Below, one piece after another: positions 48,371 through 60,800 of a stretch of DNA of 64,000 bases; within the stretch, counting starts at the first letter, position 1, and every line of letters begins with the position of its first letter. Location of the stretch: NCBI RefSeq assembly GCF_023101765.2, contig NC_064237.1:3649501-3713500 (forward strand), written 5' to 3'. The notes under the pieces were generated by a model. That model had not been told where the DNA came from. It saw only the letters and a list, made by a program, of their open reading frames with translations, and searched no databases. This stretch comes from Spodoptera frugiperda (taxonomy: Eukaryota > Arthropoda > Insecta > Lepidoptera > Noctuidae). Made by a program: the position numbers and the translations under genes.

Positions 48371-48426
48371 TACTTGGTCTATATCCGAAGATGAAACTGT
48401 GTTCAGTTCTGATGTCATTATTAAGT

Positions 48427-48466
48427 ATTAAAATAAAGGAAACCAAATTACTTCATTAAAATATTA
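48427..48466 (+). repeat. 40-bp flanking direct repeat, left copy
   Basis: ATTAAAATAAAGGAAACCAA followed by ATTACTTCATTAAAATATTA; identical to 49830-49869. The bases just upstream (ATTATTAAGT versus ATTATTAAA) are also nearly shared, so the duplication may extend to about 48 bp. Confidence 0.93.
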
Positions 48467-48471
48467 ACAGT

Positions 48472-48524
48472 TTTTTTGTCTGTTTGTCTGTTTGTCTGTT
48501 TGTCTGTTTGTCTGTTCGTCTGTG
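48472..48524 (+). repeat. (GTCTGTTT)n minisatellite, about 6 units
   Basis: Near-perfect 8-base units (with one GTCTGTTC) at the start of the insertion. Such GTCTGTTT runs typically lead this moth repeat. Confidence 0.9.
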
Positions 48525-48820
48525 CGCGCTAATCTCAGAAACGGCTGATCCGAGTTGGATGCGGTTTTCACGAATATATTGTGGGATGCTTAAATTTACA
48601 TTTAGTGTTTGTTTCATGTCAATCGGTTCATAAATAAAAAAGTTATGTCAAATTAAAGAATCACGTCGAACATTCTATGCTTATACCATTAATCTCCGCA
48701 ACTATTTGACGGATTTGGTTGAAATTTGGTACAGATATAGTTTAGAACCTTAGAAAGGACATAGATATATTTTTATTTCAAAAATCAAAAAATAAAAATA
48801 AGAAATAAATTATTTATAAA

Positions 48821-49119
48821 TAATTCTATGTCGATCGTTACACGACTTCGGTTCATGTTATTGTTTTAATTCATCGAAAAAAGTAAATAAATAGTAAAAA
48901 GGTATGAAAAAAATAATATCAATATAATAAAACATTTAGTACAAAGAAAATGCTCTAACGGAGTATAGATAATTCTATGTCGATCGTTACACGACTTCGG
49001 TTCATGTTATTGTTTTAATTCATCGAAACAAAGTAAATAAATAGTAAAAAGGTATGAAAAAAATAATATCAATATAATTAAACTTTTAGTACAAAGAAAA
49101 TGCCCGAACGGAGTATAAA
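48821..49119 (+). repeat. 149/150-bp unit in direct tandem, two copies
   Basis: Unit one 48821-48969 and unit two 48970-49119 both begin TAATTCTATGTCGATCGTTA and end CGGAGTATA. They differ at only a few positions: GAAAAAAG/GAAACAAAG, ATAAAACATTT/ATTAAACTTTT and GCTCTAACGG/GCCCGAACGG. A recent duplication inside the insertion. Confidence 0.93.
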
Positions 49120-49829
49120 TAAATAATCCAAGTTGTCTTTATCCTCGATAGATGGCGTTGGGATCGAAATAGATCGCGCTATGGTTTCGTTACATTCATT
49201 TGGTTGGGTATCGGCCGAGCGCTTCGGTACTATCGTAGAAAAAGTGTATTATCAGTCGTATGATTATTTGTCTGTAGTGGTCCTGCTGTTTCGTATATTC
49301 TAAATTGGTTTCGTTGTATTTGTCAATTAATAAGTTTATTTGTTGGGTTTTCCTGGTTTTTTGGTTAAACTATTTAACGTAGGTTTAGTTTGATATCGAT
49401 TATTAGTAGTTACTGTAGTTAGTTTTTTGAATAAAATTGTAAGTCTATTTTTTTTAATTAGATTAGATTTAAGTCGTTTCTTTTAAATTATTTAGTTTAA
49501 GCTTGGTTATTATAGCATAGAGGATAGGTTGTAATATAGTTTCTTTTTTAATTGTTATAAATTCGTAATTCGTAGCTTTCTTTAGTTTTAAGTTAGTTTA
49601 AGTCCGTTTTTAAAATATTTTTTCAATGCCCTAAGTGAGTATACATCTATTAAATTCAAACGCAGAGCTCATTATGTTGATTTTTGAAGAGTTCCCTGGA
49701 ATATCTTCCACATCTCATTTTTGAAGAGATTCCGCGAGATTGGGAACTATGTGGTTAAAACCAAAAATTTGCCGGAAGTCACTATTCCACGCGAACGAAG
49801 TCGCGGGCAAAAGCTAGTTAATTATTAAA

Positions 49830-49869
49830 ATTAAAATAAAGGAAACCAAATTACTTCATTAAAATATTA
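49830..49869 (+). repeat. 40-bp flanking direct repeat, right copy
   Basis: Identical to 48427-48466, at an offset of 1403 bases. Confidence 0.93.
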
Positions 49870-52738
49870 TCCATCAGTAATTGATAAAATCTGCCTCTCA
49901 TAAATATATCACAGACCGCATACATCATAATAATGTCTGCATTATGAAAGTATGCTGACGTAAATATTTTAAAACGTGTGGAGGGTATGAAGATAGTTCG
50001 AGGGGTGGAGGGCAAACAGACCGCTTGCCCTGATAGCCGCGGAACCTTCAAATATTCACCACTAATTACTAAAACCTCTACTATTTGTAACTCACTTTTC
50101 ACTCGAAAATTTGTAAATGAGTTATTAATGAGTGCAAAAAATTTTAATGTAGTAGGTAATACAGGAAATTTTTAATAAAATCTTGGTGGTCAATGTTTTC
50201 AGGTCATTTATTTGCAAATAATATGTGACACATGGGTAGGGTGCGTTCGTCATCTAAGTATTATTTGTAAGTGGTAAAGTTATTGATTATATTAATATAT
50301 ACTATAGTTATGACCATTACTACCTGACAATCCACTACGGAATATAGATGCAATTGCATATATTACCTCAACCGTTCCGGTTAGTACTAGAAGCAATAGT
50401 GCTTTGGCGATTAGTTGGATAGTAAAAATATGTTTTTGCTTCAAGTGAGTCGAGTTCACATAGTAAGTCCCAAGGGACGGACATATACGTATACTTCTAT
50501 AAGCTAATTTCATGTTTACCGACTTTTAGTGGGCATAAAATAACGCCATTTTGTGTCAAAATCGTTTAGCAGACAATTTGAATTTAATAGGATGTTAAAT
50601 TCGACGTAATGAATATTTGTTGTTCCGTTCCTGTCATTATTCATTAATAAGCTATTTCGTGTATCCCGGGGACTGTTAAGATCGTGAATATTTTATACAG
50701 ATTTTATGAACTCCTTAAGGAAGTTACTTTGTTGCTTTTAATATTAGGTACTTAATTGCCGTTTTGTGAATGAATCATTATTGCGTTGAGAGTTGAATGA
50801 AAGTTGCAAAATTTTAGGATAATTACTATTAAGATGATTAACGATGAGATCTTTAACATTATTATTAGCATTGACTATGGAATTTATATGAATTATAGCT
50901 AATCAGAATTATTAAAATACCCATCCTTAGAAAGTTATATACTTTACTATGTATCTTTTCATTAGATTTTGCATGTATTCTTATTTATTCGGCTTAATGC
51001 TTGCGATCTTTAAACTAACGAATGTCAAGTACAGCGTATATTTTAAGTTACGACCCAAATGCTACTTTAATTATTTACATTTTTTATCAAGTGGAATGTT
51101 ATTTAAACAAATTACGTTCGGCTATCACTCAGCATGGGTCGGCCTGGCCTTGTCGCTCTAGTGCTCACAGATTCTTCTTTCCTTGTAAATTCTTCACTTT
51201 TTGTTCCGAAGAAATTTTAATTAGCTATAGCAATGACGTACGCTTGACAATAAATATTTACGAGTATTTAAACGATACACAACATAAATTATAAGCTAAC
51301 TGCCGGTGGAGGAAATAGATGCTATAAATGCTTGTTAGTCGCATTGGCAAAATAATTTCAATTAATTCATGGCCAAGAGTCTGTCATGTAATTATGATAT
51401 TATTACGCATTAATCAAGTAGGGATATTTCCTGTTCCATCCTTGTTGTTTAACAGTAGAACTAGCAAAAACTTAGGCAAAAATTATTTTACATGAATGCA
51501 CACATAAGACATACCACTCTATATTTAGTTGATATAGTTATATATCTGCCTATCCCACCTGCTTGACGTCTCTAGAAAATCACAACAAAGACCTTTGACA
51601 AGGGTCAGTGATAAAATTAAAGTGAGTACGTACAAGTATTGTTAGATGGGTGCGATAGAGCAGAGACACAAGTATCGATGAGCTGACTCGCTTTCATCCC
51701 TGCCCTGGTATCTCGCTCATTTCTCAAAGGCTCTTCAGTCTGGCTACTAAGCTCTTGTATTCACCCCATGTTGACCAGAGCGAATCAGGTCAGAGCAAAC
51801 AATCATTATTGTAATATTTTTAAGCGAATCCTTTTTAACTGTGTCACTATCTTCTTCATCTACCTATAGATACAGTTATAATTCATTAATCTCTTGTGTA
51901 TATAAGACACAATAGAATATACATTGTGTGAAAATACGTACATTACGTTTCGGCACACGATGTGTTAAATGAGGTTCTGTGTTAATCAATTTTATAATTT
52001 AAATAATTTTGTTTTATGTATGAATGTATTCGAATTCTCACAGGTAAAACGTAGCAAACTACCTATGTGGTCTAAACTTTGCTTTACAAAATAACCTAAT
52101 AATCTGCGTGCAATTTTTTGTATTTCCTTGGCACGTCGAGGTAAGCCATCAAGTGCATAATGAACCCGAAACACATAAAAACGTTAATACGAAAATGTAA
52201 TCAGAAATTATCATTTATTATAGAATATTAATGTTTTATTATCCAAGGTGAATTGTTGTATGTCGTGTCCAACTTGAGTACAATGTCGACATTACGTCAC
52301 TTGAGTGAAACGCCCAAACTTTTTTCGCTAGTGTATTAGTGAAATTATAATAAACCTCGTTGAATTATATTTTGAACTATATTTTGTTAGGTGGAGAGTT
52401 TAAAATTGTACCGGCGTATTTAGTAAAACTGACAATACAGGAATAGTTCTAATTTGGCATTTTAGAGATATAAAGTAACGCACTTAATCATTGGTACCGT
52501 ATCGATATTAATTACTTACTTGTAGTACGTATCACTAGGTTCATATTTTCTGAACTGATAACAACGCTTGTTACCAACTGTAACCAGGAAAGAATACATG
52601 TAACGCAAAACATTTTTAAACAAACACTTAAACAGAACCAAAAAGTTTACTCAACTATAAAAAAAAGTAATAAAAGAATTCATAGCACATTTTTCACATA
52701 ACCCAACACATAATGTCACTTATTAATAATGTACTTAC
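49870..52738. other. Putative intron, nothing recognised
   Basis: AT-rich. Overlapping frames at 49851-50175 and 50949-51294 lie on opposite strands or different frames and show no family features. A slightly GC-richer stretch at 51650-51790 has no recognised content. Confidence 0.45.
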
Positions 52739-52843
52739 CTGCACAGCAAACATTACTTCCCTTTAAACTGTTGCAGCAACGTGGTACGTGGCCCGTTGCG
52801 CTACAAACAAGGTCGGCGGTAGACGTTGCAACGTCCCAGGGCG
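52739..52843 (-). other. Candidate minus-strand exon (Cys-containing peptide)
   Basis: Bounded by ...CATTGCAG on the acceptor side and GCAG|GTAAGTAC, a perfect donor. The frame is open over 34 codons: PWDVATSTADLVCSATGHVP then RCCNSLKGSNVCCA, with five cysteines. Its phase fits a join to the ATG exon at 62749-62788. Against it: in sequence of this base composition a 34-codon open stretch has a chance of roughly one in five, and the peptide is unknown to me. The patch may instead be regulatory. Confidence 0.2.
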
Positions 52844-55437
52844 CTGCAATGTAAACTCGACAGCAGATTGACTTGCGGGCTACTAACCGGTTTACCTCAC
52901 GAGTACGTATTTCGGTACATAAACGGACATAATGGAATTACTTATTGAATGTAACCCGTTCTAAAGTGGTATTGCAGCGGTTTCTGATACTCTAATGACC
53001 CTTTATACGGTGAACGTACATGGTGTTTGATTTTGTGCTAGTTGCTATCAATTTATTGTTGCTTATATAAATATATGTTGAAGTTATTTAGAGTTTTGTT
53101 ACTAGTCAGTTTAATGTTTAAAGTATAGGTAATAGAAATAGGTATTGATCTGTTTCCTTTTGTTATTGCATACATGCGACTTTTAACTAATACACAATAC
53201 ATCTTTACTGAGGCCATAAAGATAAAAAGAATCATGTTCAGTGATCAAAATAGAGTGAAAGTGAAAAAGAATCATGTTAAGTGATAAAATCATTAGTTCA
53301 TAAAGAGTTTCATTTCTCCGTATATATCTATACGTAAAATCGCAAAGCAGTGCTAGATAGATAGATAGATATAAAATCTATGAATTTGCTCTCGTCTACC
53401 TGAACTTCTCATGCCGACCTAGTTATTAGTTTGCTATCTGACTTATAAACTCCCAGTGTATTTGTGTAGTCGGTAACCGCAAACAGAGCTACAAAGGTAG
53501 TATCAGGTGGCTAAGTAACGGTCTTAGGATTGTGGTATACAATATTTATATGATCGCATTTGTGCGGCAAAATCTCGATTTCCCAAAAGATTTGCTAGAT
53601 GTTGCTCTTCGCCTGATGTAAGTGAAGGCATCATCTATGTTATTGACTGATGCAAGTTTTATCAGACAATAACGTGCCTAGATTTATTGTTAGATGAGCA
53701 GTAAAAGAAAATCAAGTAAAAATTCAGTATTTTTTGGAAAGTGTGTTTATAAGATAAGTGATAAGATAATGTCTGTCACGTCTAGTTTAGATATGCATTA
53801 ACTAGAAAAATTCCATTAAATTTGTGTCTATGTCGAACGAGCAATCAAAATGAAGTACAATACAAACTATATTTATTTTTCCATACAATGCTTGCGGTTA
53901 ACAAACACATCACACAATAAAAATGAAACTTCGACATGTAACAAGTTGTTATTTTAATAAAAAATCCGACGTACGAACAAATATTTTTTTAACGAAAAAA
54001 CAAACTGAAATGTTCGAGCCTGGTATTGGCACCCAACGTGGGACTGAAAAATGAAAAAACCTCGCACGCTCGCGTAGCTTTGAATTCACATATTAACAGA
54101 TAGGATTTGATGGACAGTGTGAATTGAACACGGCTTTATCTCTCCTATATTGCTCGTGTGACACGGCAAAAATTGAAGGTTCATTTTATTACGTAACCGA
54201 GGTTTTGGAAAATGCATTATCAATAGTCGGGGTAGTAAACGAATCGCGATGTGTATGGTAATTAATTTCTTTTGTTGAAATAGTTTATTAATAAAATGAA
54301 ATAGAATTTGGTTTACTATTTTTTTCATTTTAATATGTGGCGTAGTGCCTTTATTTTGTATCGGAAACAATCCTGCTTAAATTAAAATATTCAATACAAT
54401 AGTAGACATATTATACAAGCATACACGTCACTGTAGTATTTAGTACACCTTTCTAATACACAACAAAGAATTTCACTACTTCAGTAAAAAAAAGAATCCA
54501 ATTTACCTTTAACTAATTGCATTTTGATTAAAAACTTCGTACCGTATTCCGACCGACAGTACCGTTCCTTTACAAAAACAAATAAACAACTGCACACAAC
54601 ATACCTCTTTTGAACGGACTGCATAGACAAAAGCGAATCTCCATACATGACCTACCGCTGTTTTTATAAAAACGGCAAAAGGCAGAATGTCATGCAAAAA
54701 ATTCGTTTCACATTTTCCTGAAAAACTTCATCACTGTATGGTCAGAAACTTTGTAGGTGATTAAATTTTTCAGCATCAAGTGAAAATATTTAAAGGTAGC
54801 AAGTATATGAAAATATAGCATCGAGTGTTTGTAAAAAAATGAAATTTGACCATAATGGCGTGTAGTACGAGGGAGCTGGAGTGTTGCCAGCTACTAGTGT
54901 TTAAGTAGCTCGACTTTCATGATACCCAGTGTAATGTAGATTTAAACGTCTGTAATTTTGCTTGTAATGTATGAGCACTTTCATTACTCCTTAATTCGTT
55001 GACTGTATCAGTTAATAATTACAGTTTCGCTTGCCAACAAATGTAAGGAAATGTTGAATTTCGTTTTATAATAGAGACTTTTTCCTCGGAAATACGAAGG
55101 TTAGTTCGGGTTTTATTGCTTTTTGCTGTAAATGTAAAGTGAAGAAGCTATTATTTTTTATTTTTTACACTGCGATTGGCGCCTGCATGTAAGGTATCGG
55201 TGGCTACGATCAAACGTTCCACTGCTTTAGTTTTGAATGTTTCTAATGCACACAACTGTGGTTAGGTTTTTAAACTACATTGTTGGTTGAAATACCTCTG
55301 CATTCTTTGTAAACTGACTCTGTTATATGCTATGTTACGTTTTACTGTAATTTAAAATCTCATAAAAATAACATTTTGAGGATGGAAGCGTTTAGTATCT
55401 TATTTTTGAAAAAAATGTGCTATGATGAATATAACTA
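52844..55437. other. Putative intron, few features
   Basis: AT-rich. Includes a (GATA)4 run near 53352-53370 and, at 54020-54045, TATTGGCACCCAACGTGGGA, which looks like the tRNA primer-binding site of a Ty3/gypsy-type LTR retrotransposon; no LTR or gag/pol is visible around it. No gene recognised. Confidence 0.4.
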
Positions 55438-55640
55438 CAGTCGATTCTAGTTAATTCGAAACTGGAGGGACTTTTCACATTTTGTATTACCGTTTTTTTT
55501 ATTATCAAACACTGAAATTCGAATTTGACTCAATGTCGGAACTGACCTCAGCAAGTTCTGAGATATACCTGTCCATTTCTTTCTACAACTTCGAATTGTC
55601 CAGAGTTTGATGCCGATAAGTTCGAATTAACGAGTCATTT
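55438..55640. mobile_element. Possible pogo/Tigger-like MITE remnant
   Basis: The left end TA-CAGTCGATTCTAGTTAATTC (CAG at 55438, after TA) has the CAG...TTAATTCGAA style of pogo-type ends. GTTAATTCGAA (55450-55460) returns inverted as TTCGAATTAAC (55621-55631). The right end beyond CGAGTC is eroded. The interior has no transposase. The superfamily is inferred from end sequence style. Confidence 0.45.
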
Positions 55641-57449
55641 GGTTACATCCAGAAACAAAAAAATATAAACAAACTTTGTCATGCGCTCGGATGTTACTCA
55701 AAATATGATCACAGTTTCACATTCATAGTAGAACTAAAATAGCAACGAAATTAAGAACTAACAAAGTTTGGTTCACTCAAAGCAAGTCTTAGCAAGAAAC
55801 TTTACATAACAACAAATTGCAAGTTCTCAGATTGTTGCCAATTATATCTCAAGATATTCCGACATGGACCCCGAGGAGCTACGTCTACGGAGTCAGCATT
55901 TTTCCTCTAATTGCCCTGTTTAATAATGCAGCTATTCGAAGGTAGATCTTCCTAACAAGATTATGCATATAGACTTAGACTTGGGATAGTTTCAGACTAC
56001 GTTCTGGTATATTTTATACAAATACATTTCTTATGAATGTTTAGGGACTTTTATAACGCACAGCGTATGTCAGTCCCATCGTACCCTAATAAAGTGTATT
56101 TACCTATAATATTATTTATACATCAAACCAACGGAATCAATTGATCAAGGCCATGAAGCTAAACAACTTTCTTGCATCATCACTAGCTGGACTTTGGGTT
56201 AGAGTTGAAAGTCGAATAAAGAGAGAGTAGAGGTGAAAAGTGGGGAATAAATGACTTGTTTAATGTTTAATGAAAAATATTCAGTTCTAAATGTATAGAC
56301 CAGAATACTTTGTTAGAAGTCATGGAACTGCTAGACAGATTGCCATCAGACACAAAATAACTGATTCTTCTACTAGACTAGATTAAACTGTCTGTCTGTT
56401 GTAAACTAGTCCTATAAACCTTCATTACAAATAACTGTAGTTTGAAAGCAGAGAATACAAGCAATAAAAGTGAACAGTCTAAGCAGGCGGTATTATCGTC
56501 TAAAGTTATCGAGACTGCTGCCAACCCTCTCATGTTAACACTCGCTTGAAGATTTGGCAGCGACTCGCATTGTTATCACACGTGATGGTACTTAATAAAA
56601 CATGTTCTTTAATGTAATTAGATTAAAGATCAGTTTTGAATGACAGTTTACTTTTTATTATGGCCAAGCTTGTCTATATTCTACTCTTCACCTGCAAACT
56701 CAACATGATATTAAAGACAAATGTTTATTGCATCAAAATAGAACTAAACTTTTGACTAGACACGTCAAAAACAATCACTTAGCTATTACGTTAATCGACA
56801 CCGCAATAAAATATTAAATAAATATTGTTTTACATTTACTAACCAAATAAAAGTTCTCCTTAGCAAAAGTTTTCATGGCCCACAAACTTGTATTTGGCAT
56901 AAAGTATCATGTTACCATAAAAAAATTCATTTGCAACTTCGAATACGTTCATGTCTACAAGTATATGACTCGTGCGTCGATGGCGTGAGGAGAAATTTAT
57001 TTTCGCTTCCGTAATATTGACCTAATGGCCGCGCACTCCCATTAACCAAAGGTTCTTGCCGAGAACTTAAAAAATGTTGGGGTTGACTACAGCCGCGATA
57101 AACCCACCTACTCTGACAAACACCATCAATTTTAAAACAGGTGTACAGCTGTGTAGGGATTCAAACTAAATTAAACGGACCAAACAAAAACAAAACTTTA
57201 TTCCAAACTCTGTTTATGATTTTTGTAGGTAGCGGCCTCTAGTCATTTACAGCCTTTTGATAAGCAAATATGAGCGGATACCGAAAAATATCAAGGTCAG
57301 GACGCGGAGGTCGTATCGCAAAGATCGAAATTTTGCGTGATCGAAACTCTAACCACATTCATACTGTCTACTTCGACCAAAAGTGTCATAAAACATTTGG
57401 AATTATTACAGTTACAGTAAAATGAACGTGCAAAATCAGCGGTGGGTGA
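55641..57449. other. Non-coding DNA before the second CpG-rich block
   Basis: AT-rich with no recognised gene or repeat. Positions 56980-57070 are GC-richer (ATGGCCGCGCACTCCCATTA). Confidence 0.45.
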
Positions 57450-57860
57450 CTATTCATGTGGCGTGCAGTTCGATCGTGGCGAAGCAAGGCGCGGAGGAAA
57501 CGTCAGAAAAATCGAATTTCCATGCCGGCAGTCGAGGCTGAGGCGGCGTGGCGCGAACATCGCGCACACAGCGCCCGCGCGCGCCCCGTGCATCAAACAC
57601 GCGCGCCGAGCCCCGCCACGCGCCCGCGTCCCACGCGCCGCGCCGCGCTCCCACCGCCGCCCGGTGCACTCTCTCTACTCCTGATTCTGTCGCACACGGT
57701 GGGCTAATTAAGGGATTATGGGTTTGGCAACGGCCGTCCCGATCGTGGGTCAGTTTGTCGCCCGACCACATAAATTCGTGCTCGTTTCTTTCTTCATTAA
57801 AAGGTGACGTCACTCCCGCGGTCGATTTTTGTGTAATCGCGATAAATTCGCGATTGTGTT
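57450..57860. promoter_or_regulatory. Second CpG-rich block, candidate promoter
   Basis: Its dense core (57530-57670) has runs such as CAGCGCCCGCGCGCGCCCCG. Downstream lie an Inr-like TCAGTT (57750-57755) and the CREB/ATF octamer TGACGTCA (57805-57812). Candidate + donors (AAAAG|GTGACG at 57803) are weak and no minus donor is convincing, so direction is open. The four overlapping 80-119-codon frames on both strands are Arg/Ala/Pro-rich by-products of composition. It could be an alternative promoter of the gene starting near 9.9 kb or belong to another gene. Confidence 0.5.
57805..57812. promoter_or_regulatory. CRE-type octamer TGACGTCA in the second CpG-rich block
   Basis: Full CREB/ATF consensus at the edge of a CpG-rich block, the context in which such sites are most often used. 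Confidence 0.45.
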
Positions 57861-60800
57861 AGTGGATAATAAAAGTTTGTTGGTTGATTAATTGTTGCAT
57901 TGTCTCATGTATAAGTGGTGTCGTTGATGCGGGCGTAATCCGCAGGACTACGGCCTTCACTATTTATTGATTACTAAACATTATTGCATTCTAACGTTGT
58001 GTTTAAACAAACATAAGCCTACATATCTGCAGTATGATTCATTTACGCTTTTCACCCAATCGAAGGTTTGGATACTTAGTATTTACTTTTAAAACTTTTA
58101 TGACAACTTTCTTCGAAAGAAAAACTTTTGCAAAGTAAAATATTTTTTCACAAGTAAATATTTATTATCGTTTGTTAATGAAATAATAGAGGTTAGTAGC
58201 TATACCTACATATTACTTAATTAAAAATGATTTTCCAGTCACAATTTTACAAAGCAGTATTAAAACATTTAACACAATCGAACCTGAAATAAAAACTCCA
58301 CATGCAAAAAATTGTAATAAATTCAAAATACAATTACACTAAAAGACGTTAACAGTTTGCTTCCGAGGCCCATCTCTGGCAGTATTAGCTACGCACCGTC
58401 CAACATTTCACTGTATTAGTATTACACATAACCATGGAACAATATATTACTGTCGGCAATAAAATATTTCGCCGTATTCGCTGAGATAACATGAATATAC
58501 CGCTCCTCTCCACTTGTACGACATTTTCGCGGTATTTTTCTCAAGCTATCTCCATCAATGTATTACATTCTTTGTTTCTTAATATATTACAGGCAATAAC
58601 ACTTTATATATGTATGCGATACACTGATTCTTGCCTTGGATTTGCGTCGCTGTTTGGTTTCGGCGAATCTAAAATATATAAACAGGATGTATTCTCTATC
58701 GTAACTTGCTTCAGGAGTACTTAAACTAAACAAATTGTAAGACATCTAAATTGATACAGCCTAAATCCATGACTTTGTAAAGTGTGAATGTAAAGTACCT
58801 ACCTAAAACCCCTTCAAATCTTAATGACAGTTTTTGCACTAAAAATACACCACAAGTTATGTATACCTAACTACATTTTGAAATCAAGAATAGTATTACT
58901 CACTTGAAATACTGTAGAATCACAAATGACTGTACAAAAGTCAATATTCACAGTGATTAGTGTATATTGGGTAAGCGGACCAAATATTCGGCAAATGTCA
59001 AAAATATTTCCATTCGTTTGGTTACATTTTTCAAAAGGTCAAACCAGTAATTGAGCGGTCACGGCCGAATTTTGTAGGTACATTCGTCATTCAATGTTTT
59101 TTGTTAATAGAAACATAAAAATTCCTAACATACATATTTTTTAAATTTATTTATAAACTAGGTTTTAATTAAAAATATACCGTGAAAGGTCGAAACAAGT
59201 AATATAATCGTACCTGGGGAAGAAATACACAGCTTACCCTGTAGGTCAAATACGTAATCAACATATTTTATTTTTACAAACAACGGAGTAAACATTCTAT
59301 TAAAGAGACTGAATCGCTAAAAACACACAGTCCACCACTAGATATTAGTGTACACTTTCTGTAAACTAAATTCAAATAATTAGTGGTGACAGATGACCAA
59401 TCCATGTCTTTTAAGTGCCAAATCAGATTTCCAGAAAATTTTAAAAATAAAACAGTAAGGAAAACTCTTTCCATGTTCCATTTTTATTTTATTTCCGTAT
59501 TTTGTCTTTTAAGAACTAATTCAATGATATTGTTATTTTTTAAGATGATTTAAGACGATAAAATATAAAACAAAATTATGTCAATCAATTTCTTCGAGTT
59601 AAAATGTAAAATACACAAGCCGATTAAAAAAAAATATGATTGTTAAGCTGCTTTAGAAATATTACAGAAATATTATTATTGCAGGAAAATGATGGCATTA
59701 CCTACCTTTCTGTGATTGTGGGGAATCGTTTTAATATCTTCAAAGAATAACTTCAAAAACCAATTATTTAATATTGAACTGCTACCTCAACCTCAGAAAT
59801 ATTGATTCCTTAAAACTCTTTATCATTGTTTCGCATCAATAAGATACGAAATAAAAAGTTTATAAGGTAATACTTTATAATACACGTGTAACATAATATA
59901 TACTATTATAATTGGTATGACGATAAACCTTATTTTTTTCTGAATTAAAAAAGAAATGACTTCGACGACTTCTTTTCTATCTTATCATACCAATAATTGC
60001 TCACATTTAAAGAAAAAAAAAATAGTAGCTTCATAAATATTCGGTTGACTAAAATATGCTTTAGCAACAGAAATTAAATACTCATGAATCACCCGCTACT
60101 TAGTCATAAATAAAAACAAGAAAAACTTTACCATTTACTGTTACCGAACAAAAACTTTCAACTAAACACCGTAGCTATCATTACTCAAAATGTTGTCAAT
60201 AATTAATTACGAGATTGTCACCTCGCCGTGTCTGTGAATCGGTAGCCCTTCATTCCTGGTTTAAAGCAATTTAGCTGAAACGATTAGGAGGCAAAATAGA
60301 TTTAGATAGGACTTTCAACCTTATTATCAATCACATAAAATCCTGTAAATATTAAATAATGTGTCAAATAAATCTACTTTTATCTTGTTGAATACAAAAT
60401 TACATTACATATTAACAATTAGTCGTTCGATACCAATAACAAACACCAAACCAATCGACACACGTTTTTATTTATTTTATACATTTAACGTAACGATGTA
60501 CGAGTGCTACAGTGTACAGGGCTACATACAGGTTGTTTATTTTTCCACCGACTGATTAAATGTTTCGATAAGTAACCAAATATGTTACTTACCGCGATAC
60601 CGTATTTACGTACATTTAATTTTGATAAAAGATGTGTGGGTAATTGAATAACATATTCTGATACTTTTCATGTTTCAGTGAATAAGATTTTGACGAAAAT
60701 TTAGACTATATTTGTGGTTACTCTGTTATATTTCTTGTTGTTGTTATATAACAGTGATTCATGTCAGATCATGCTGTGTTGTGACAGTGCCGTGCTTTGG

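Larger units (their letters stand above)
48467..49829 (+). mobile_element. 1.36-kb insertion between 40-bp direct repeats, non-coding
   Basis: Starts ACAG-T(n)-(GTCTGTTT)n, then CGCTAATCTCAGAAACGGCT and GCGGTTTTCACGAATATATT, and ends CGCGAACGAAGTCGCGGGCA then AAAGCTAGTTA. Both ends are phrases of a non-autonomous moth repeat class I cannot assign. The interior carries two copies of a ~149-bp unit, and no frame is open beyond ~60 codons. The exact 40-bp repeats on both sides look like an unusually long target-site duplication. A segmental duplication is the alternative. Confidence 0.7.

Noticed and set aside
57454..57862. Four overlapping frames of 80-119 codons in the second CpG-rich block
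   Set aside because: They occupy both strands and several frames, and are Arg/Ala/Pro/Gly-rich, as expected where GC-rich DNA lacks stop codons.
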